Part shown: positions 16,693 to 26,153 of the stretch, piece after piece
Layout: every line of letters starts with the position of its first letter
Numbering within the stretch: position 1 is the stretch's first letter
DNA from: Alphaproteobacteria bacterium
Lineage (GTDB): Bacteria > Pseudomonadota > Alphaproteobacteria > Rhizobiales > Xanthobacteraceae
Assembly (NCBI GenBank): GCA_037200445.1
Contig: JBBCGH010000001.1
Span: 992,001 to 1,056,000, forward strand
DNA: 64,000 bases
Direction: 5' to 3'
The notes under the pieces: model-generated
What the model saw: only the letters and a program-made list of their open reading frames with translations
Told to the model about the DNA's origin: nothing
The model's database searches: none
Translations under genes and position numbers: made by a program

Positions 16693-17898
16693 CTATTCCG
16701 CTGCGGCCCGCGCCGGGCTTGCCGCGTCGCTGAAGTAATCCATCGCGGCCTGCACGCCGCCTTGTCTGTGCGGCACGCCGGCGAGCTTCAGTCCCATTTC
16801 GACGCCGGCGAGCGCGCCGATGATCGTGAGATCATTGGTGTCGCCGAGATGGCCGATACGGAACACCTTGCCGGCGACCTTGGAGAGACCGGTACCGAGC
16901 GACACGTCGAAATGCTCGAGCGCGACTTTCCGGAAATTGTCCGCGTCATGCCCGGCCGGCATCATGATGGCTGTGAGCGACGACGAGTAATGCCGCGGCT
17001 CCTTGCAGAGAACCTCCAGACCCCAGGCGCGCGCGGCGCGCCGCGCTGCTTCGGCATGCCGGTCATGGCGCGCGAAAACGTTCTCCAGCCCCTCCTCGTG
17101 TAGCATGTCGACCGCTTCGCCGAGCGCATAGAGCATGTTGGTCGCGGGCGTGTAGGGGAAAAAGCCGCCCTTGTTCGCCGCGATCATCTCCTCCCAGCCC
17201 CAGTACGACTTCGGCAACTTGGCGTTCTTGGCAACGGCCAGCGCCTTGTCGCCGAGTGCGTTGAACGAGAGCCCCGGCGGCAGCATCAAGCCCTTCTGCG
17301 AGCCGCCGACGGTCACGTCCACGCCCCACTCGTCGTGGCGGTAGTCGATCGAGCCGAGCGACGAGATGGTGTCGACCATCAGCAGCGCCGGATGCCCCGC
17401 CGCATCGATCGCGCGGCGCACCTCGTTGATCAGCGTCACGCACCCGGTCGAGGTCTCGTTGTGTACCACGCACACCGCCTTGATCTCGCGCGCCTTGTCC
17501 TCGCGGAGTCGCGCCTCGATCCTGGCGGGATCGGCGCCGCTGCGCCAATCTGACGCGATGAATTCCGGCTGCAGCCCAAGCTTCACCGCCATTGCCTTCC
17601 ACAGCGAGGCGAAATGCCCGGTCTCGTACATCAGCACCTTGTCGCCGGCCGACATGGTGTTGGCGAGCGCCGCTTCCCAGGCGCCGGTCCCCGACGCCGG
17701 GTAGATGATCACCGGCCCGGCGCACTTGAAGATGGTCTTGATCCCGTCGAGCACGCGCTTGCCGAGCTTGCCGAACTCCGGCCCGCGATGGTCGATCACC
17801 GGCATATCCATCGCGCGCAGGATGCGGTCCGGCACCGGCGTCGGCCCGGGGATCTGCAGGAAATGGCGGCCGGCGGTGCGGGATGAGTTTTGGGGCAT
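16693..17898 (-). CDS. Class V aminotransferase, serine-glyoxylate/alanine-glyoxylate type
   Basis: A 401-residue PLP enzyme starting at ATG 17898, with GAGGGAACC before it. FLQIPGPTPVPDRILRAM opens the small-domain arm, YPASGTGAWEAALAN forms the phosphate-binding turn, VDTISSLGSIDYRHDEWGVD carries the PLP aspartate, and the Schiff-base lysine is in GGSQKGLMLPPG near residue 205. These enzymes transfer amino groups to glyoxylate. It is head-to-head with the FAD/Fe-S dehydrogenase at 18027, consistent with glycolate/glyoxylate or 2-oxoacid metabolism. Confidence 0.92.
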   Translation of the reverse strand: MPQNSSRTAGRHFLQIPGPTPVPDRILRAMDMPVIDHRGPEFGKLGKRVLDGIKTIFKCAGPVIIYPASGTGAWEAALANTMSAGDKVLMYETGHFASLWKAMAVKLGLQPEFIASDWRSGADPARIEARLREDKAREIKAVCVVHNETSTGCVTLINEVRRAIDAAGHPALLMVDTISSLGSIDYRHDEWGVDVTVGGSQKGLMLPPGLSFNALGDKALAVAKNAKLPKSYWGWEEMIAANKGGFFPYTPATNMLYALGEAVDMLHEEGLENVFARHDRHAEAARRAARAWGLEVLCKEPRHYSSSLTAIMMPAGHDADNFRKVALEHFDVSLGTGLSKVAGKVFRIGHLGDTNDLTIIGALAGVEMGLKLAGVPHRQGGVQAAMDYFSDAASPARAAAE

Positions 17899-18026
17899 GG
17901 TTCCCTCGCGTGCGTCAGCCTTTTGGCATATCAACGGCGCGCCGTGGAGTCTCCGTCTTGTCGCCATCAAGGCCGGATGCGAGATTCCGTCAAGTCACCC
18001 GGCGCAGCCGGTCGTATGGAGTAGGA

Positions 18027-20990
18027 ATGGCCGCGCAACTGCTGCCGGGGCTGGAACGCAAGCTAAAGGCCGAGATCACCGGCGAGGTGATGTTCGACCG
18101 CTTCAGCCGCGGCCGCTATGCGACGGATGCCTCGCACTACCAGATCATGCCGCTCGGCGTGGTTGCGCCGCGCACGGTCGCCGAAGCCGAGCGCGGGCTG
18201 GCGCTGGCGCGCGAAGAAGGGGTGAGTGTGCTGCCGCGCGGTGGCGGCACCTCGCAATCAGGCCAGACCGTCAACCAGTCGCTGGTCATCGACTGCTCGA
18301 AGTATCTCACCAAGATCTACGAGATCGACGTCGGCGAGAAGCGCTGCACGGTCGAGCCCGGCATCGTGCTCGATGACTTGAACCGCAAGCTCAGGCCCTA
18401 CGGCCTCTGGTTCCCGGTCGATGTATCGACCGCCTCGCGCGCGACCATCGGCGGCATGACGGCGAACAATTCCTGCGGCGGGCGCTCGCTGCGCTACGGC
18501 ACGATGCGCGACAACGTGCGCTCGATCGATGCGGTGCTGGCCGACGGCACCAGGGCGCATTTCGGTCCGGTGAATGCCGGGCTCTCGAATGTGCCGGCGG
18601 GATCGCCGCTGCACCCGCTCGCGCGCACGTTGCTCGACATCGGGCTGCGCGAGGCGGACGAGATCGAGATGCACTTTCCCAAGGTGCAGCGCCGGGTCGG
18701 CGGCTACAATCTCGATGCTTTCGCGCCGAACGCGCCGCAGCACAATCTGGCGCACATCCTGCTCGGCTCGGAGGGCACCCTCGCGTTCTCCACGCGCATC
18801 GAGCTGAAGCTCTCGCCCGTGCTGGGCAAGCGTGTGGTCGGTGCCTGTCATTTCGGCTCGTTCTACGAGGCGATGAACGCCGCGCAGCATCTGGTCAAGC
18901 TCAAGCCGATCGCGGTCGAGCTTGTCGACCGCACCATGCTGGAGCTGGCCTCTGAAATCGCCATGTTCCGTCCGACATTGAAGGCCTTCGTGCACGGTGA
19001 GCCGGAGGCGATCCTGCTGGTCGAGTTTGACGAAGGCGATATGGAGAACCAGCGACGGCTCAAGGAGCTCGCCGCCACGATGGGCGATCTTGGGTTCGGC
19101 TTCGACAAGCACGGCGCCAAATGGGGCGGCGTGGTCGAGGTGACCGACGCGGCGCTGCAGGCCGCGATCGCCGACGTACGCACCTCCGGCCTCAACATCA
19201 TGATGTCGATGAAGGAGGAGGGGAAGCCGATCTCGTTCGTCGAGGATTGCGCGGTGCCACTGATCAACCTTGCGGACTATACGCGGCGCCTCACGGAAGT
19301 TTTCGAGAAGCACGGCACGCGCGGCACCTGGTACGCGCACGCCTCGGTCGGCTGCCTGCACGTGCGCCCGGTGCTCAATCTGCGGCAGGAGAAGGACGTC
19401 AAGGCGATGCGCGCCATCGCCGAGGAAGCGTTCGCGATGGTGCGTGACTACAAGGGCTCGCACTCCGGTGAGCACGGCGACGGCATCGTGCGCTCCGAAT
19501 TCCACGAGTTCATGTTCGGCAAGGAGTTGGTGAAGGCCTTCGAGGAGGTGAAGGACTCATTCGATCCAAAGGGGCTGTTCAACCCGGGCAAGATCGTGCG
19601 CGCGCCCAAATTCGATGACCGTTCGAACTTCCGTTATGCGCCCGGCTATGCCGGGCAGGAGATGCAGACGCAGCTCGACTGGTCGGCCTGGCCGGGGGCC
19701 GGTGGCGGCTTCCAGGGCGCGGTCGAGATGTGCAACAACAACGGCGCCTGCCGCAAGATCGATGGTGGCGTGATGTGCCCGTCCTATCGGGTCACGCGCG
19801 AAGAGCGTGACGTCACGCGCGGGCGCGCCAATTCGCTGCGGCTTGCGATCACCGGTCAGCTCGGGCCGGACGCCCTCGCCTCCGCCGAGATGGCCGAAAC
19901 GCTGAAACTGTGCGTCTCGTGCAAGGCCTGCCGCCGCGAGTGCCCGACCGGCGTCGACATGGCGCGCATGAAGATCGAGGTGCAGGCTGCGCGCGCCGCG
20001 AAACATGGGCTCTCGCTGCGCGATCGCCTCGTGGGTTACCTGCCGCGCTATGCGCCGCACGCCGCGAAGTTTCCGGCGTTCGCCAATGCGCGCGACAAAT
20101 ATCCCGTTCTCAAGGCGTGGTCCGAGCGGCTTATGGGTTTCAGCGGCCGCCGTACGCTGCCGCAGTGGCGGGCGGATGTGTTCGACGACACGCTCGCCTC
20201 GCTGCCCCACCTGCCGGGGCATGTGGGCGAGGGCGCAAACGACAACGAGCCGCGCGAGGTCGTGCTGCTTGCCGATACGTTCAACCGCTACTTCGAGCGC
20301 GAGAACCTCGATGCCGCCGTCACGGTGCTGCACGCGGCCGGCTACAAGGTGCATGTCGCCAAACCGGCGGACGACTCAAAACGACCGCTCTGCTGCGGCC
20401 GCACGTTCCTGTCGGTTGGCCGCGTCGATGAAGCGCGGCGCGAGGCCGAGCGCGTCATTGCTGCGGTCGCGCCCTATGTGAAGCGCGGCGTGCCGGTGGT
20501 GGGTTTGGAACCCAGCTGCATCCTCGGCTTCCGCGACGAAGTTCCCGCGATGATCAAGTCGGAGGGCGCGGCGCAGCTCTCGATGCATGCGCTGATGTTC
20601 GAGGAGTTTCTGGTGCGCGAGGCGGCGGCAGGAAGGCTCAACTTGCCGCTGAAGCCGTTGGGCAAGCGCGCGCTCCTGCACGGCCACTGTCATCAGAAGT
20701 CGTTCGGCATGATGGGCGCGGTCGAGCGCATCCTGCGGCTGATCCCGGACCTCAAGGTCGAGACGATTGAATCAAGCTGCTGCGGAATGGCCGGTGCGTT
20801 CGGCTACGGCGCCGACACGATCGACGTATCGCTGGCGATGGGCGAGCTGTCGCTGCTGCCCGCCGTGCGCAAGGCCGGCGCGGACACGCTCATCGTGGCC
20901 GACGGCACCTCCTGCCGCCATCAGATCCACGACGGCGCGGAGCGCGAGGCGCTGCACGTGGCCCGCGTGCTGGCGATGAGCCTCGCCTAA
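18027..20990 (+). CDS. FAD- and Fe-S-binding oxidoreductase (fused D-lactate/glycolate dehydrogenase-like)
   Basis: A 987-residue fused enzyme. ATG 18027 is preceded by GGAGTAGGA. Residues about 40-270 form the PCMH FAD domain (VLPRGGGTSQSGQTVN near 70, then ASRATIGGMTANNSCGG). The FAD-oxidase C-terminal domain ends with SGEHGDGIVRSEF and FDPKGLFNPGKIV. A ferredoxin-like part follows, with CNNNGACRK and CVSCKACRRECPTGVDM near 630. Two CCG-type domains close it (LCCGRTF near 790; GHCHQKSFGM and SSCCGMAGAFGYG near 890-920). It combines GlcD- and GlcF-like functions in one chain and should oxidise a 2-hydroxy acid to the respiratory chain. Confidence 0.9.
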   Translation: MAAQLLPGLERKLKAEITGEVMFDRFSRGRYATDASHYQIMPLGVVAPRTVAEAERGLALAREEGVSVLPRGGGTSQSGQTVNQSLVIDCSKYLTKIYEIDVGEKRCTVEPGIVLDDLNRKLRPYGLWFPVDVSTASRATIGGMTANNSCGGRSLRYGTMRDNVRSIDAVLADGTRAHFGPVNAGLSNVPAGSPLHPLARTLLDIGLREADEIEMHFPKVQRRVGGYNLDAFAPNAPQHNLAHILLGSEGTLAFSTRIELKLSPVLGKRVVGACHFGSFYEAMNAAQHLVKLKPIAVELVDRTMLELASEIAMFRPTLKAFVHGEPEAILLVEFDEGDMENQRRLKELAATMGDLGFGFDKHGAKWGGVVEVTDAALQAAIADVRTSGLNIMMSMKEEGKPISFVEDCAVPLINLADYTRRLTEVFEKHGTRGTWYAHASVGCLHVRPVLNLRQEKDVKAMRAIAEEAFAMVRDYKGSHSGEHGDGIVRSEFHEFMFGKELVKAFEEVKDSFDPKGLFNPGKIVRAPKFDDRSNFRYAPGYAGQEMQTQLDWSAWPGAGGGFQGAVEMCNNNGACRKIDGGVMCPSYRVTREERDVTRGRANSLRLAITGQLGPDALASAEMAETLKLCVSCKACRRECPTGVDMARMKIEVQAARAAKHGLSLRDRLVGYLPRYAPHAAKFPAFANARDKYPVLKAWSERLMGFSGRRTLPQWRADVFDDTLASLPHLPGHVGEGANDNEPREVVLLADTFNRYFERENLDAAVTVLHAAGYKVHVAKPADDSKRPLCCGRTFLSVGRVDEARREAERVIAAVAPYVKRGVPVVGLEPSCILGFRDEVPAMIKSEGAAQLSMHALMFEEFLVREAAAGRLNLPLKPLGKRALLHGHCHQKSFGMMGAVERILRLIPDLKVETIESSCCGMAGAFGYGADTIDVSLAMGELSLLPAVRKAGADTLIVADGTSCRHQIHDGAEREALHVARVLAMSLA

Positions 20991-22651
20991 AGCCCGTTCC
21001 GGTAGACCACCTTCCCGCCCACCACCGTCATCAGTGCCTTGGTGTCGCGGATCGAGTCGGGCGGTACGGCGAGAATATCCTGCGACAGCACGGCGAGGTC
21101 GGCGAGCTTGCCGACCTCGATCGAGCCGCGGTCGCGCTCCACGCCCATCACGCGCGCGTTGTTGATGGTGTAGAGCGTCAGCGCCTCCTTCGCGGTGATC
21201 GCGTGTTCCTTGCCGAGCGCGTAGCCTTTGAGCACCTGGCGCGTCGTCATCCACCACATCGAGAGATACGGATCGACCGGCACTACCGGCCCGTCGGTGC
21301 CGCCGCCGACCAGAATGCCGGCATCGATGACTTTCCGGATCGGGATCGCGTAGGCGGCGTGCTCGTCGCCCCACCAGCGGCGCTGGTTGTGGCCGAGCAG
21401 TACCGGATGATCCTGCATCGTCGCCATGATGCCGATCTCGGCCATGCCCTTGAGCGCTGCGTCGGAGGGATGGAACAGGTGCATGATGGTCCAGCGCAGC
21501 GGCCGGATCGGCTTCTCGGCGTTGACGCGCCCGTATGAACGCACGATCACGTCGATGGTCTCGTCGCCGACTGCGTGGGTCTGCGCCTGCAGGCCGGCAT
21601 CCGCGATCAGCTTGAGGCCCTCGACATATTCATCCTCGCCGCCGGGCGGCAGCAGCAGCACGCCGCGATAATTTGCGTCGGGCTGCTCGCCCGGCACGAT
21701 GCGATAGGGCCAATTCATGCGCCCGCCCTCGACGCCGCCGTCGAGCAGGAACTTGATGCCGACAAAGCGCAGCATGTCGTCGTTCTTCTGCGCCTTGATT
21801 GCCGCGATACCCTTCTCGACCTCGCTTTTCTTCAGCGCGCGGTAGAGCACGTCGGTGCGCACCGTCATGTCGCCGGCTTGGCGCAGCGCGTTGTAGAGCG
21901 CCATCTGCTGCTCGTTCACGCCGGGCTCGATTACGCTGACGATGCCGTAGGAATTGAGGTCGTGCATCGCGATCTTGAGCAATTCCGCCATGTTGGCGGG
22001 CGGCGGCGGCAGGACCTTGCGCACCAGATAGGTGGCGTTCTCGAGCAGCACGCCGGTCGCCTCGCCCTTCTCGTCGCGGACGATGACGCCGCCGTCCGGG
22101 TTCGGCGTGTCCCTGGTGATGCCGGCAAGCTCCAGCGCCTTCGAGTTCACCGTGATGACGTGCCCGCCGCGCGGGATGAACACCGGGTTGTTGGGCGACA
22201 CCGCGTCGAGCTCGCCGCGCGTCGGCATGCGGCCTTCTTCCAGGATGCTCTCGTGCCAGCCCATCGAGGCCGTCACCCATTTGCCGGCTTCGGTGCGCGC
22301 GACGCGCTTGGCCACTGCTTTCTGCACGTCAGCGACGGACTTCGCGTCGAGCAGCTGCACCTGCGGGCCGTTCAGGGCGTGGAACAGCTGATGCAGGTGC
22401 GAGTCGATCAGGCCCGGCACCACGGTCCTGCTGGCAAGCTCGACGACCCGCGTGCTCGGGCCGACATAACGGGCGACGACCGCATCGTCGCCGATCGCGA
22501 CGAACCGCCCGTCGCGCACCGCGACTGCCTGCGCCACGTGCCAGTCGTTGTCCACCGTGATGACATTCCCGCCGCGCAGGATGAGGTCGGCGGGCTGGGC
22601 GAAGGCGGGGGTGGCGATCAACAGTGCGAGAAGCACGAGACGCAAACGCAT
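20987..22651 (-). CDS. Secreted amidohydrolase, YtcJ-like
   Basis: A 554-residue protein with a signal peptide (RLRLVLLALLIATPAFA), starting at ATG 22651 with TTGGAG upstream. PADLILRGGNVITVDNDWHV begins the composite beta-sandwich, VVPGLIDSHLHQLFHALN carries the HxH metal pair, and QTHAVGDETIDVIV and VGGGTDGPVVPVDPYLSMWW are the later metal and C-terminal landmarks. YtcJ-type enzymes hydrolyse amides or cyclic amides of unknown identity. A leader peptide is unusual for the family but occurs. Its stop codon overlaps the stop of the convergent dehydrogenase gene. Confidence 0.87.
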   Translation of the reverse strand: MRLRLVLLALLIATPAFAQPADLILRGGNVITVDNDWHVAQAVAVRDGRFVAIGDDAVVARYVGPSTRVVELASRTVVPGLIDSHLHQLFHALNGPQVQLLDAKSVADVQKAVAKRVARTEAGKWVTASMGWHESILEEGRMPTRGELDAVSPNNPVFIPRGGHVITVNSKALELAGITRDTPNPDGGVIVRDEKGEATGVLLENATYLVRKVLPPPPANMAELLKIAMHDLNSYGIVSVIEPGVNEQQMALYNALRQAGDMTVRTDVLYRALKKSEVEKGIAAIKAQKNDDMLRFVGIKFLLDGGVEGGRMNWPYRIVPGEQPDANYRGVLLLPPGGEDEYVEGLKLIADAGLQAQTHAVGDETIDVIVRSYGRVNAEKPIRPLRWTIMHLFHPSDAALKGMAEIGIMATMQDHPVLLGHNQRRWWGDEHAAYAIPIRKVIDAGILVGGGTDGPVVPVDPYLSMWWMTTRQVLKGYALGKEHAITAKEALTLYTINNARVMGVERDRGSIEVGKLADLAVLSQDILAVPPDSIRDTKALMTVVGGKVVYRNGL

Positions 22652-22671
22652 GAGACTCTCCAAGTGCCGTG

Positions 22672-22763
22672 GGGTGGGCAAAGGAGCGCAGCGACGTGCC
22701 CACCGCCTAACAAGATGGTGGGCACGCGCGCCTTGATCGCAAGCCGCGCTTTGCCCACCCTAC
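22672..22763. repeat. Palindromic repeat, GGTGGGCAAAG family
   Basis: GGTGGGCAAAGGAGCGCAGC at the left faces CGCTTTGCCCACCC at the right, with an inner GTGCCCACC/GGTGGGCAC pair. It fills the gap between two minus-strand amidohydrolase genes. I saw only this copy in the window, but the layout matches other repeats here. Confidence 0.7.
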
Positions 22764-22766
22764 AGA

Positions 22767-23777
22767 TTAGACGAACCTCTTCCCCGTGATCCGCTCCAGG
22801 TTTCCGTAATACACCTGGTCGCGTTGCGCCTTGGTCAGGTCGAGCGCATCGATGATGCGGAGCGTCTCGCGGATGTACATCGTGCCCTTCTCGGGATCGA
22901 ACGGGCAGTCGGACGCGAACACGATCTTCTCCAGCGGATAGAACTTCATGCCGAGTTCGGTCGCGGCATCCGAGGTGAACACCGCGGTGTCGGCGTAGAA
23001 ATCCTGCTTGAAGTAGTCGAGCGGGCGCTTCTTTAAGGACTTCATCAGCGCCTGATAGTCCGCATCCGAGGTGCGCGCGCCGATCTGGTCCCAGCCCGGC
23101 CCGATGCGGCCTTCCAGCATCGGCACGATGCCGCCGAAGTGATGCACGATGAGCTTGAGGTCCGGATACTTGTCGAGCGTCTTGGAAAACACCATGCGCG
23201 CCATGAACGCCGCGGTGTCGTAGGACCAGCCGAAGGTCCACCAGATTTCGTAGAGCGATTTCTCTTCCGTGGCGTAGTCCGGCGTTTTGGCGGTGCGAGT
23301 CGGGTGCACCCACACGGGCTTGCCGATCTGCGCCATGCGGGCGAAGAACGGCTCGAACTCCGGGCGGTCGAGCGGCTTGCCGTTCACGTTGGTCACGATC
23401 TGCACGCCGCAGGCGCCGAGTTCGTTGATGGCGCGCTCGCTCTCGCGCACGCCTGCGTCCGGCGCGGTGAGCGGCACCTCGGCGATGAACCCCGCGAACT
23501 CGTCGGGATACTTGTCGCACAGCTCCTTCAGTCCGTCGTTCGCAAGCCGCGCCATGTCTTCGGCCTTCTCGGGCGGTGCCCAGGTGCCGATCGGCGGCAG
23601 CGCGACGGAGATAATCTGCTTGTAGTCGGGAAACGAGCCGACGACCTTGCGGCGCACGTCGACGTTGTGGATCGCCGGCACCTCGGCCACGCGCTTGCCG
23701 ATGTCCGGCACCTTGCTGTCCATGAGTGCCTGGAAGTATTTCGCCGGGAAGAAATGCGTGTACGCGTCGATACGCAT
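22767..23777 (-). CDS. Amidohydrolase-2 family protein, ACMSD-like decarboxylase/hydrolase
   Basis: A 336-residue cytoplasmic TIM-barrel protein starting at ATG 23777. It begins RIDAYTHFFPAKYFQ, where Y-T-H replaces the usual HxH; the other metal ligands are in PVWVHPTRTA, LIVHHFGGIVPML and FASDCPFDPEKG. Replacement of the first metal histidine by tyrosine also occurs in other amidohydrolase-2 members and may change metal binding. It ends the minus-strand pair with the thiamine-diphosphate enzyme upstream, 24 bases away. The substrate is unknown. Confidence 0.87.
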   Translation of the reverse strand: MRIDAYTHFFPAKYFQALMDSKVPDIGKRVAEVPAIHNVDVRRKVVGSFPDYKQIISVALPPIGTWAPPEKAEDMARLANDGLKELCDKYPDEFAGFIAEVPLTAPDAGVRESERAINELGACGVQIVTNVNGKPLDRPEFEPFFARMAQIGKPVWVHPTRTAKTPDYATEEKSLYEIWWTFGWSYDTAAFMARMVFSKTLDKYPDLKLIVHHFGGIVPMLEGRIGPGWDQIGARTSDADYQALMKSLKKRPLDYFKQDFYADTAVFTSDAATELGMKFYPLEKIVFASDCPFDPEKGTMYIRETLRIIDALDLTKAQRDQVYYGNLERITGKRFV

Positions 23778-23801
23778 GAGACGTGTTGCTCCGCTTGGCT
23801 G

Positions 23802-25490
23802 TCAGTTGGGGATGAGAACGTTGACCAGCGCCTGCTTGCCAGCCCGCACGGCGTCGCGCGCACGCGCGAGCGCTGGCGCCAACTCGGCGTGCGTTTCGAC
23901 GCGCTCGCCGTGGCCGCCATGCAGGCGCACGATTTCCTCGAACGGCGGCGAGGGCGAGAGGTCGGCGAGGAACTGCCCGTCGTCTTCGCCGGCCGCGCCA
24001 TCCTTGAACATCGAGAGCGTCGCGCGGCGCACCGCGCCGTAGCGCGCGTTGTTGAACACGACCGCCAGCACCGGAATCTCGAATTTGTCTGCGACCCAGT
24101 GGCACACGGTCGGATTCGCGAACATGTAGGCGCCGTCGCCGATGGTCGCGACCATGAATTTCTCCGGTGCCGCGAGCTTTGCGCCCATCGCGGCGCCGAG
24201 CCCCCAGCCGAGCCCGCCGGCCGCCGAAAGGCCGTAGAACGTGCCGGGCTTTTCGCGCGCGCAGTGCTCGAGGCTCAACGGATATTCGTTGAAGATGATC
24301 GCGTCGGTGCCGACGGCGTCGCCGATCGCCGCGCTGAACGTCGCGGCGTTGAGCGCAGTCGCTTTCGCCTCGGTCGCGGCCTTCCGGCGCCGCGCCTGAT
24401 GCCGCTCGACAAGCTTCGCGCGGCGCGCGTCCACGTTGAGCTTCTGCTTCGCCAGCGCAGCATCGAGCGCCGCCAGCGTGATCGACACCGGGGCGGCAAT
24501 CGAAAGGTCACTTGGGAACGAGCGCATCGGATAGCGCGCAAACGTCGGGTCTTCGCCGATATGGGCCACACGGCAGCCCGCCGCCGGGCCTTCGACGCGC
24601 GGATACCAAGGCGCATCGCTCTCGATCACGATGATCAGGTCGGCGTCCGCGACCAGCGGTCCGGAGTCGTATCCGGCGTTCATCGGATGTGACGAAGGCA
24701 GCGCGACCGAGCGCGCATTGTGCGACACCACCGGAATGGCCGCGCGCTCCGCGACCTTGGCGAGCGCCGCGACCGCGGCGTCGTCGGCGCCCGGCCCCGC
24801 CGTGATGATCAGCGGCCTCATCGCGCTCGCAATCCAGCCCGCCAGTTCTTCGATCGCCGCCGGATCGGGATGCGCGGGGCGTGGCGCGGGGCGCGGGGTG
24901 ATCGCGGGTTCCTCATTCAGCGTTGCCGAGAGCGGCTCGCGCGGCAGTACGAGGTACACCGGTCCGCGCGGCGAGGTCATTGTCATCTCGTGCGCCCGTG
25001 CCACCACATCGGCGACCTGGCCCGGCATGCGCAGCTCGTAATCCCACTTCACGATCTCGCGCACCATGCCGGCCTGGTCGAACATCTCCTGGCCCCAGTG
25101 GATCTGGCGCGAGCGTGAGCCGAATTGCCCCTTCTCGGTGACGGGCGTGCGGCCGGCCGCAAGGATCAGCGGCACGCGGTCGCGTGCGAGGTTGATCAGG
25201 TTGTTGATCGTGTTGCCGGTGCCGACGTTGACATGCACCATCACGGCCTGGGCGCGGCCGGTCTGCGTGTAGGCGCCGTGCGCCATCGCGACCGCGAGGT
25301 TCTCGTGCGGCACCAGGATCGGCCGCGGCAGCTTTACATTGGAGCCGCGTGCGCGCGAAAAGCCCTCGACGATGGGCGGGAAGTCCGTGCCGGGATTGCA
25401 GAAGAAATAGTCGACGCCGTGCTCGGCGAGCGCACGGAGAAACACTTCGCCCGCGATCGGCTTGCGTTCGACGCTGCCTTGCACGTTCAT
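23802..25490 (-). CDS. Thiamine-diphosphate-dependent enzyme (acetolactate synthase/benzoylformate decarboxylase family)
   Basis: A 562-residue protein starting at ATG 25490. The N-terminal PYR domain has the catalytic glutamate in VPHENLAVAMAHG (near residue 62) and the loop GTGNTINNLINLARDRVPL. The thiamine-diphosphate motif GDGAYMFANP to VVFNN lies near residue 450. The family includes 2-oxoacid decarboxylases and acetohydroxyacid synthase. Pairing with an ACMSD-like amidohydrolase, and with a DUF3237 protein divergent to it, suggests aromatic 2-oxoacid breakdown, but that is inference. Confidence 0.88.
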   Translation of the reverse strand: MNVQGSVERKPIAGEVFLRALAEHGVDYFFCNPGTDFPPIVEGFSRARGSNVKLPRPILVPHENLAVAMAHGAYTQTGRAQAVMVHVNVGTGNTINNLINLARDRVPLILAAGRTPVTEKGQFGSRSRQIHWGQEMFDQAGMVREIVKWDYELRMPGQVADVVARAHEMTMTSPRGPVYLVLPREPLSATLNEEPAITPRPAPRPAHPDPAAIEELAGWIASAMRPLIITAGPGADDAAVAALAKVAERAAIPVVSHNARSVALPSSHPMNAGYDSGPLVADADLIIVIESDAPWYPRVEGPAAGCRVAHIGEDPTFARYPMRSFPSDLSIAAPVSITLAALDAALAKQKLNVDARRAKLVERHQARRRKAATEAKATALNAATFSAAIGDAVGTDAIIFNEYPLSLEHCAREKPGTFYGLSAAGGLGWGLGAAMGAKLAAPEKFMVATIGDGAYMFANPTVCHWVADKFEIPVLAVVFNNARYGAVRRATLSMFKDGAAGEDDGQFLADLSPSPPFEEIVRLHGGHGERVETHAELAPALARARDAVRAGKQALVNVLIPN

Positions 25491-25590
25491 CCCTGCCGTT
25501 CGTTATAGTGGCTCATGTCCTACGCGAGGCGGGTGGCGCTTACAACATGCCGTCGGCGCATGGGATCATGAGAAAACGCATGGGGGAGGC

Positions 25591-26043
25591 ATGATTTCGC
25601 CCGAGCCGATCTTTTCCATTCGCTGCGAGGTGGCGAATATCCTCGACCTTGGGCCTGCGCCGTTCGGCCACCGCCGCGTGGTCAATCTGCTCGGCGGCAC
25701 GGTCTCGGGCGCGAAGCTTGCCGGCCGCATCGTGCCGGGCGGCGCCGACTGGCAGATCATGGCGGGCGACGGCGCGCTCGACATCCACGCGCGCTACACG
25801 ATCGAGAGCGACGCGGGCGCGCTGATCCAGGTGGACTCGCGTGGCGTGCGCAACGGCCCGCCCGACGTGATGGCCCGGCTCGGCCGCGGCGAGGACGTCG
25901 ATCCCGCGCTCTATTATTTCCGCACCGTCATGCGCTTCGAGACCGGGCATCCGGGCACGGCGTGGCTCAACCGCATTCTGGCGCTGGCGAAGGGCGCGCG
26001 CGAGAGGAATGCGGTGAGGCTGGAGGTGTATGAGGTGATGTAA
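25591..26043 (+). CDS. DUF3237 domain protein
   Basis: A 150-residue protein starting at ATG 25591 right after GGGGGAGGC. The family pattern is clear: PEPIFSIRCEVANILDLGP, a GGTVSGAKLAGRIVPGGADW strand pair, LDIHARYTIESDAGALIQV and VDPALYYFRTVMRFET with WLNRILALAKGARE. The fold is a small beta-barrel of unknown biochemical role, often found near aromatic or CoA catabolic genes. It is divergent from the thiamine-diphosphate enzyme gene. Confidence 0.85.
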   Translation: MISPEPIFSIRCEVANILDLGPAPFGHRRVVNLLGGTVSGAKLAGRIVPGGADWQIMAGDGALDIHARYTIESDAGALIQVDSRGVRNGPPDVMARLGRGEDVDPALYYFRTVMRFETGHPGTAWLNRILALAKGARERNAVRLEVYEVM

Positions 26044-26051
26044 GCGCCGCT

Positions 26052-26141
26052 GTCATCCCGGCCGAGCGGAGCGAGAGCCGGGACCCACGGCTCAACATGT
26101 TCCGAGGGAGAGATGGGTCCCGGATAGCCGCCTTCGGCGGC
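26052..26141. repeat. Palindromic repeat, GTCATCCCGG family
   Basis: GTCATCCCGGCCGAGCGGAG followed by GAGCCGGGACCCA, facing ATGGGTCCCGGATAGCCGCC. Related elements are at 27873-27978 and 34831-35033. It lies between the convergent DUF3237 and sugar-permease genes. Confidence 0.7.
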
Positions 26142-26153
26142 ACCGGTGCGAGG

